From Saccharothrix sp. NRRL B-16348 (lineage in GTDB: Bacteria > Actinomycetota > Actinomycetes > Mycobacteriales > Pseudonocardiaceae): 64,000 nucleotides of DNA. The number at the start of each line of letters is the position of its first letter. The stretch's first letter is position 1. The notes under the pieces were generated by a model. It was given only the letters and a program-made list of their open reading frames with translations, did not search any database and had not been told where the DNA came from. The position numbers and the translations under genes are program-made. The stretch spans positions 65,360 to 129,359 of the forward strand of contig NZ_LGED01000206.1 in assembly GCF_001280085.1 (NCBI RefSeq), written 5' to 3'. This document shows positions 61,292-64,000 of the stretch, piece after piece.

Positions 61292-62317
61292 ATGACGAAG
61301 CTGCTGCCGCCGACCCGCCTGCGAGACCCGGGCGACCTGATCGCCGCCGTGCCGCACCTGCTCGGCTTCCACCCGTCCGACTCGGTCGTGGTCCTGGTGG
61401 TGCGCGACCACGACGTGGCCATGACCTTGCGCGTGGACCTGCCGCCGCCCGGCGTGCCGCACCGCGTGCCCGAGCGGCTCACCGCGCCGCTGGTCGGGTG
61501 CGGGGGTGACGACGCGGTGGTCGTCGTGGTCGGCGGCGGTTCGAGCGACCCGCCCGAAGACCTGCCGCACGCCACGTTGGTGGACGAGCTGGACGACGCG
61601 CTCCACGAGGTCGACGTGCCGCTGTTGCTGGCCGTGTGGACGCGGGCGACGGCGAAGGGCGAGCGGTGGTTCGACTACCACGACGTGGGCACCTCGGGCA
61701 CCGTGCCGGACCCGTCGAGCACGGCGTTCGCCGCGGCGTCGGCGGCGGACGGCCACGTCACGTACGCCAGCCGTGAGGCGATGGGCGACGTCCTGACCCC
61801 GGACCCGCCGGCGGAGCTGTCCCGCCGATCCATCCTCCTCAACCGCCTGGCCGCCGACCAGCCGCCACCGGACGACCTGACCGTGCCCCCTCGCGACCGC
61901 GAGCTGATCCACGCCGAGGTGGTGCGTGCGGCGACCCGAAAACGCCTGCTGACGGACGAGGAGGTGGCCGACCTGGCGCACGCCTTGTCGAACCCGCTGA
62001 CGAGGGACGCCGCCCTGGCCTACTGCGTGGGCGAGCACGCCGAGAGCGCCGAAACCCTGTGGACCGAACTGACCCGGGCGAGCCCCGCCCCGGAACGGGC
62101 CGAACCGGCCACCCTCCTCGCCTTCTCCGCCTACGTCAGGGGCAACGGCACCCTGGCCATCCTCGCCCTGGACCGAGCCGAAGAAGCCAACCCGAACCAC
62201 CGCCTGACCGAACTGCTCCGGGCGGCCCTGAACACGGGCCTGGCCCCAGACCAGATCCGCCACCTGGCCGAACAAGTAGCCGCCACCGACTGGACCGCCC
62301 CACCCACCAACCTCTGA
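61292..62317 (+). CDS. DUF4192 protein
   Basis: A 341-residue soluble actinobacterial protein of the DUF4192 family: LRDPGDLIAAVPHLLGFHPSDSVVVLVV is the signature start, with ALAYCVGEHAESAETLWTELTRASPAPERAEPATLLAFSAYVRGNGTLAILALDRAEEANPNHRLTELL near the end. Function unknown. No clear ribosome site. A (GACCC)5 microsatellite begins inside the stop codon. Confidence 0.88.
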   Translation: MTKLLPPTRLRDPGDLIAAVPHLLGFHPSDSVVVLVVRDHDVAMTLRVDLPPPGVPHRVPERLTAPLVGCGGDDAVVVVVGGGSSDPPEDLPHATLVDELDDALHEVDVPLLLAVWTRATAKGERWFDYHDVGTSGTVPDPSSTAFAAASAADGHVTYASREAMGDVLTPDPPAELSRRSILLNRLAADQPPPDDLTVPPRDRELIHAEVVRAATRKRLLTDEEVADLAHALSNPLTRDAALAYCVGEHAESAETLWTELTRASPAPERAEPATLLAFSAYVRGNGTLAILALDRAEEANPNHRLTELLRAALNTGLAPDQIRHLAEQVAATDWTAPPTNL

Positions 62318-62340
62318 CCCGACCCGACCCGACCCGACCC
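62316..62340 (+). repeat. (GACCC)5 microsatellite
   Basis: Five perfect GACCC units, followed by GCCCGACCC. It starts at the second base of the DUF4192 stop codon, so length changes would not alter the protein. Confidence 0.9.
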
Positions 62341-62696
62341 GCCCGACCCGGCACCGGTCGCCGGCCACCTGCACGCCACCGACCCGGCCTCCGCTACCCG
62401 ATGCCGGCGTCGACCGTCATCTCGCACGCCTGGCCACCACACCCGATGCCGTGACGGGTCTGTTGGCGCGGTCATCGGTCGGCGAGTGCTCAACGCGGTG
62501 CACTCGCCGACCGACGGAACAACCGAACCCACCACACCGAACCGGGAGGCACTCACTCCAACCTCACCCGACTACACGTCGGACTACCCGCCACCGCGCA
62601 GCACAGCCGGACGTCTGGCCGCTCCGCTGGCTCGGCTTCCCTACGTGGCCTGCCGGCCGCGGTTCCCGCCGTCCGGATGCCCGGCGCGTTCCGCGC
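62318..62696. other. 379-bp gap without a gene
   Basis: Holds the end of the GACCC repeat, GC-rich sequence without coding signals, and one strong hairpin at 62475-62514. Open frames here lack ribosome sites and read as low-complexity Pro/Arg/Thr. Confidence 0.6.
62475..62514. terminator. long perfect hairpin, probable bidirectional terminator
   Basis: TCGGTCGGCGAGTGC (62475-62489), 10-nt loop, GCACTCGCCGACCGA (62500-62514): a perfect 15-bp stem. It lies between convergent genes but 160-180 bp from both stops. Confidence 0.6.
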
Positions 62697-63212
62697 TCAC
62701 GCCAGGGTGGAGCCGTGCCCGTACCGGAACTCGGCCCCGGACCCGTAGGCGGCCAGCCCGAACGCGGGGAGGGACTTGTCCCTCTCCGTGCGCAGGTCGA
62801 ACGCCAGGAACCTCTCGTACGCCGGTTCCGGCAGGTGCCGGCGCACGTCCGTGGCGAGTCGCGTGATGGTGGTGCCCAGCGTCCTGGCGCTGTGGTTGAC
62901 CGTCGCCAGCACGAAGAGGCTGTCGCGCGGGTCGTCCAGCGTCCGTTCCGCCATTCCCATCCCGACGATGCCTCGGTAGAGCGGCACCGTCGAGTCGGTC
63001 CGCACGGCCATCGTCGCCATCCGCTGACCGAAGACGCAGAGCACGCCCGCCGCGCGCGGCTGGATCGCGTCCAGCGTCTCCTGCCGCACGGCGGGCGTCG
63101 CGTCGAGGTACCCGGCCACGACCGACTCCACGAGGTCGTCCAGCTCGTGCGGCAACTTGATCCCCAGGTACCCGTTGAACCGGCGGTCCAGCAGGTGTCT
63201 CACCGTGGCCAT
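62697..63212 (-). CDS. hypothetical protein
   Basis: A 171-residue soluble protein that I do not recognise. ATG 63212 has a strong GAGGGGG before it. It has VRHLLDRRFNGYLGIKLPHELDDLVESVVAGYLDATPAVRQETLDAI, then AAGVLCVFGQRMATMAVR and a C-terminal RRHLPEPAYERFLAFDLRTERDKSLPAFGLAAYGSG. No signal, membrane helix or metal motif. It is downstream of a degenerate IS element and may belong to accessory DNA. Confidence 0.7.
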   Translation of the reverse strand: MATVRHLLDRRFNGYLGIKLPHELDDLVESVVAGYLDATPAVRQETLDAIQPRAAGVLCVFGQRMATMAVRTDSTVPLYRGIVGMGMAERTLDDPRDSLFVLATVNHSARTLGTTITRLATDVRRHLPEPAYERFLAFDLRTERDKSLPAFGLAAYGSGAEFRYGHGSTLA

Positions 63213-63274
63213 CGAGCCCCCTCGCGTGGCGCGGTGCCACCGCGACCGGGACACGAGGACCCGGGTTGTCGCGG

Positions 63275-63898
63275 CTAGCGCGTGGTGTAGCCGGCTGTTG
63301 ATGGCGGCGACGTGGACGGTGGCCTCGTAGCGGACGGCCGCGTGGCGCTGCCTGTGGATCTGCCTGTCGATCGTCGGTGGCCGCCGCCCGCGGAGCCTTT
63401 GGCCTTGCGGTGGCCGGCCTGGTCGCGTGGCTGGTCGATGGTGGCCTTGATCCGTCGCCGCCGCCCGGGCCCGACACCAGGGTCGCCTCGATCACCGGCA
63501 CGAACTGCGGGCTGTCGCCACGTTGTCCGGTAGTGACCAGCAGCGACAATGGCCGCCTGTCCTGCTCGCAGGCCAGGTGCGGTTCGCTGGTCCACCCGCC
63601 CCTCGACGGCCCCAACCCGTGGCCGTCCGGCTCGGTGCCACGGTCCGGCGTATCGGGCGGTTCCATCTGGAGATCCGCCCGCACGATCGTGGACTCCGCG
63701 CTCACGTCCCACACGATCACCCCGTCGGCGTCCGCACGGGTCTGCAACGCGGCCAGGATCGCCCTCCAGACCCCGGCCCGCTGCCACAGTCGATCGACGC
63801 CGTTTACCCCACTTCGGCGGACGCCCGGTCTGACGCCGACGGGTAACAGTGGTTGCAGCACACGCCGCCGCTCACCTCACCTTTGAAACACGCGCTAG
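63275..63898 (-). mobile_element. degenerate IS5-family element
   Basis: CTAGCGCGTG at 63275-63284 and its inverse CACGCGCTAG at 63889-63898 bound a 624-bp region. They look like a duplicated CTAG target next to short terminal repeats beginning CGCGTG. Inside is a broken transposase gene on the minus strand. Intact elements of this family are longer, so much has been deleted. Confidence 0.65.
63284..63873 (-). pseudogene. IS5-family transposase, frameshifted and internally deleted
   Basis: Pieces of an IS5-type DDE transposase lie in three frames: QPLLPVGVRPG near 63840, TRADADGVIVWDVSAESTIV near 63700, GLGPSRGGWTSEPHLACEQD near 63570 and GQRGDSPQFVPVIEA near 63500; then RRRRIKATIDQPRDQAGHRK with KAKGSAGG in a second frame; then QRHAAVRYEATVHVAAINSR in a third. 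The catalytic Asp usually in VDST is Glu in AEST. Several family segments between the pieces are missing. It cannot make a working enzyme. Confidence 0.8.
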
Positions 63899-63914
63899 AT
63901 GCAATGCCGGTGAC

Positions 63915-64000
63915 TTAGAGTGGTTTGCGCTGCTTGTTGGCGGAGACGGTGCGGTAGTGCGGCGCGATCCGGACTGCCTCGGCGGGGTCGCGGGTGGGTT
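63915..64000 (-). CDS. C-terminal end of an unidentified gene, start outside window
   Basis: On the minus strand the right edge is open in one frame to TAA at 63917-63915 and reads PTRDPAEAVRIAPHYRTVSA then NKQRKPL. Codon use fits a real gene end. It lies 17 bp outside the IS remnant. The family is not recognisable from 28 codons. Confidence 0.4.
   Translation of the reverse strand, partial: PTRDPAEAVRIAPHYRTVSANKQRKPL

Noticed and set aside
62641..63861. Single long minus-strand frame over the IS region and the hypothetical gene
   Set aside because: Only its first third resembles a transposase; the rest is the wrong frame of both the transposase end and the real gene at 62697-63212.

Overview
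This 64 kb window is a piece of a high-GC actinobacterial chromosome, almost certainly from the order Pseudonocardiales (a Saccharothrix, Lentzea or Actinosynnema-like organism). The evidence is third-codon GC close to saturation, frequent GTG starts, a mycothiol-dependent enzyme family protein, and a core gene order that tracks Mycobacterium tuberculosis Rv2718c-Rv2733c: nrdR, a chiZ-like LysM gene, lexA, hflX, dapF, miaA, an Rv2728c-like gene, a DUF349 gene, an Rv2732c-like membrane gene and miaB. No rRNA, tRNA or CRISPR array was seen.

Layout, left to right. 1-3.8 kb: end of a YqeB-like membrane gene, a HAD phosphatase, and the Entner-Doudoroff pair edd-eda behind a palindromic operator. 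4-7.8 kb: an Sdh1-type succinate dehydrogenase operon (small Rv0250c-like gene, membrane anchor, flavoprotein, iron-sulfur subunit). 7.8-10.8 kb: an ArsR/DUF2071 pair and an MFS exporter with its TetR regulator, each with a visible operator. 10.8-13.9 kb: two ADP-ribosylglycohydrolases, an immunity-like hypothetical and a Phd-like antitoxin, with no recognisable toxin. 14-19 kb: the DNA precursor and SOS block (nrdJ, nrdR, the LysM gene, lexA). 19-33 kb: hflX, two overlapping MFS genes, an SMP-30 lactonase, dapF, miaA and miaB. 32.7-40.4 kb: an orphan TAXI lipoprotein, a YVTN propeller protein, a two-component system and a gluABCD-type amino-acid ABC transporter, ending in a Nudix gene remnant.

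40.5-64 kb is more accessory: a Vms1/eRF1-like protein, EcsC, several MFS exporters, a pair of tiny NRAARRG proteins, a large LuxR-type (LAL) regulator, a CBS protein, a CGNR regulator facing a mycothiol-family enzyme, endonuclease V, a GH4 glycosidase with LysR, an esterase plus exporter, adenosine deaminase, a secreted S15 peptidase, two tandem M23 peptidases, a DUF4192 protein, and at the right edge a degenerate IS5-family element.

The strongest non-coding signals are: a perfect 8-7-8 palindrome in front of edd; two tandem TGTG-N8-CACA sites in front of the sdh operon; three LexA boxes between the LysM gene and lexA; a perfect inverted repeat filling the spacer of a proposed glu promoter; a 641-bp tandem duplication that made the two M23 peptidases and carries the stop codon of the gene before it; and a recurring TANNNT element 6-10 nt before start codons that lack a Shine-Dalgarno sequence, suggesting many leaderless mRNAs. 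Nothing here is plainly a new defence or biosynthetic system; the best candidate for something undescribed is the antidote-only cluster at 10.8-13.9 kb.
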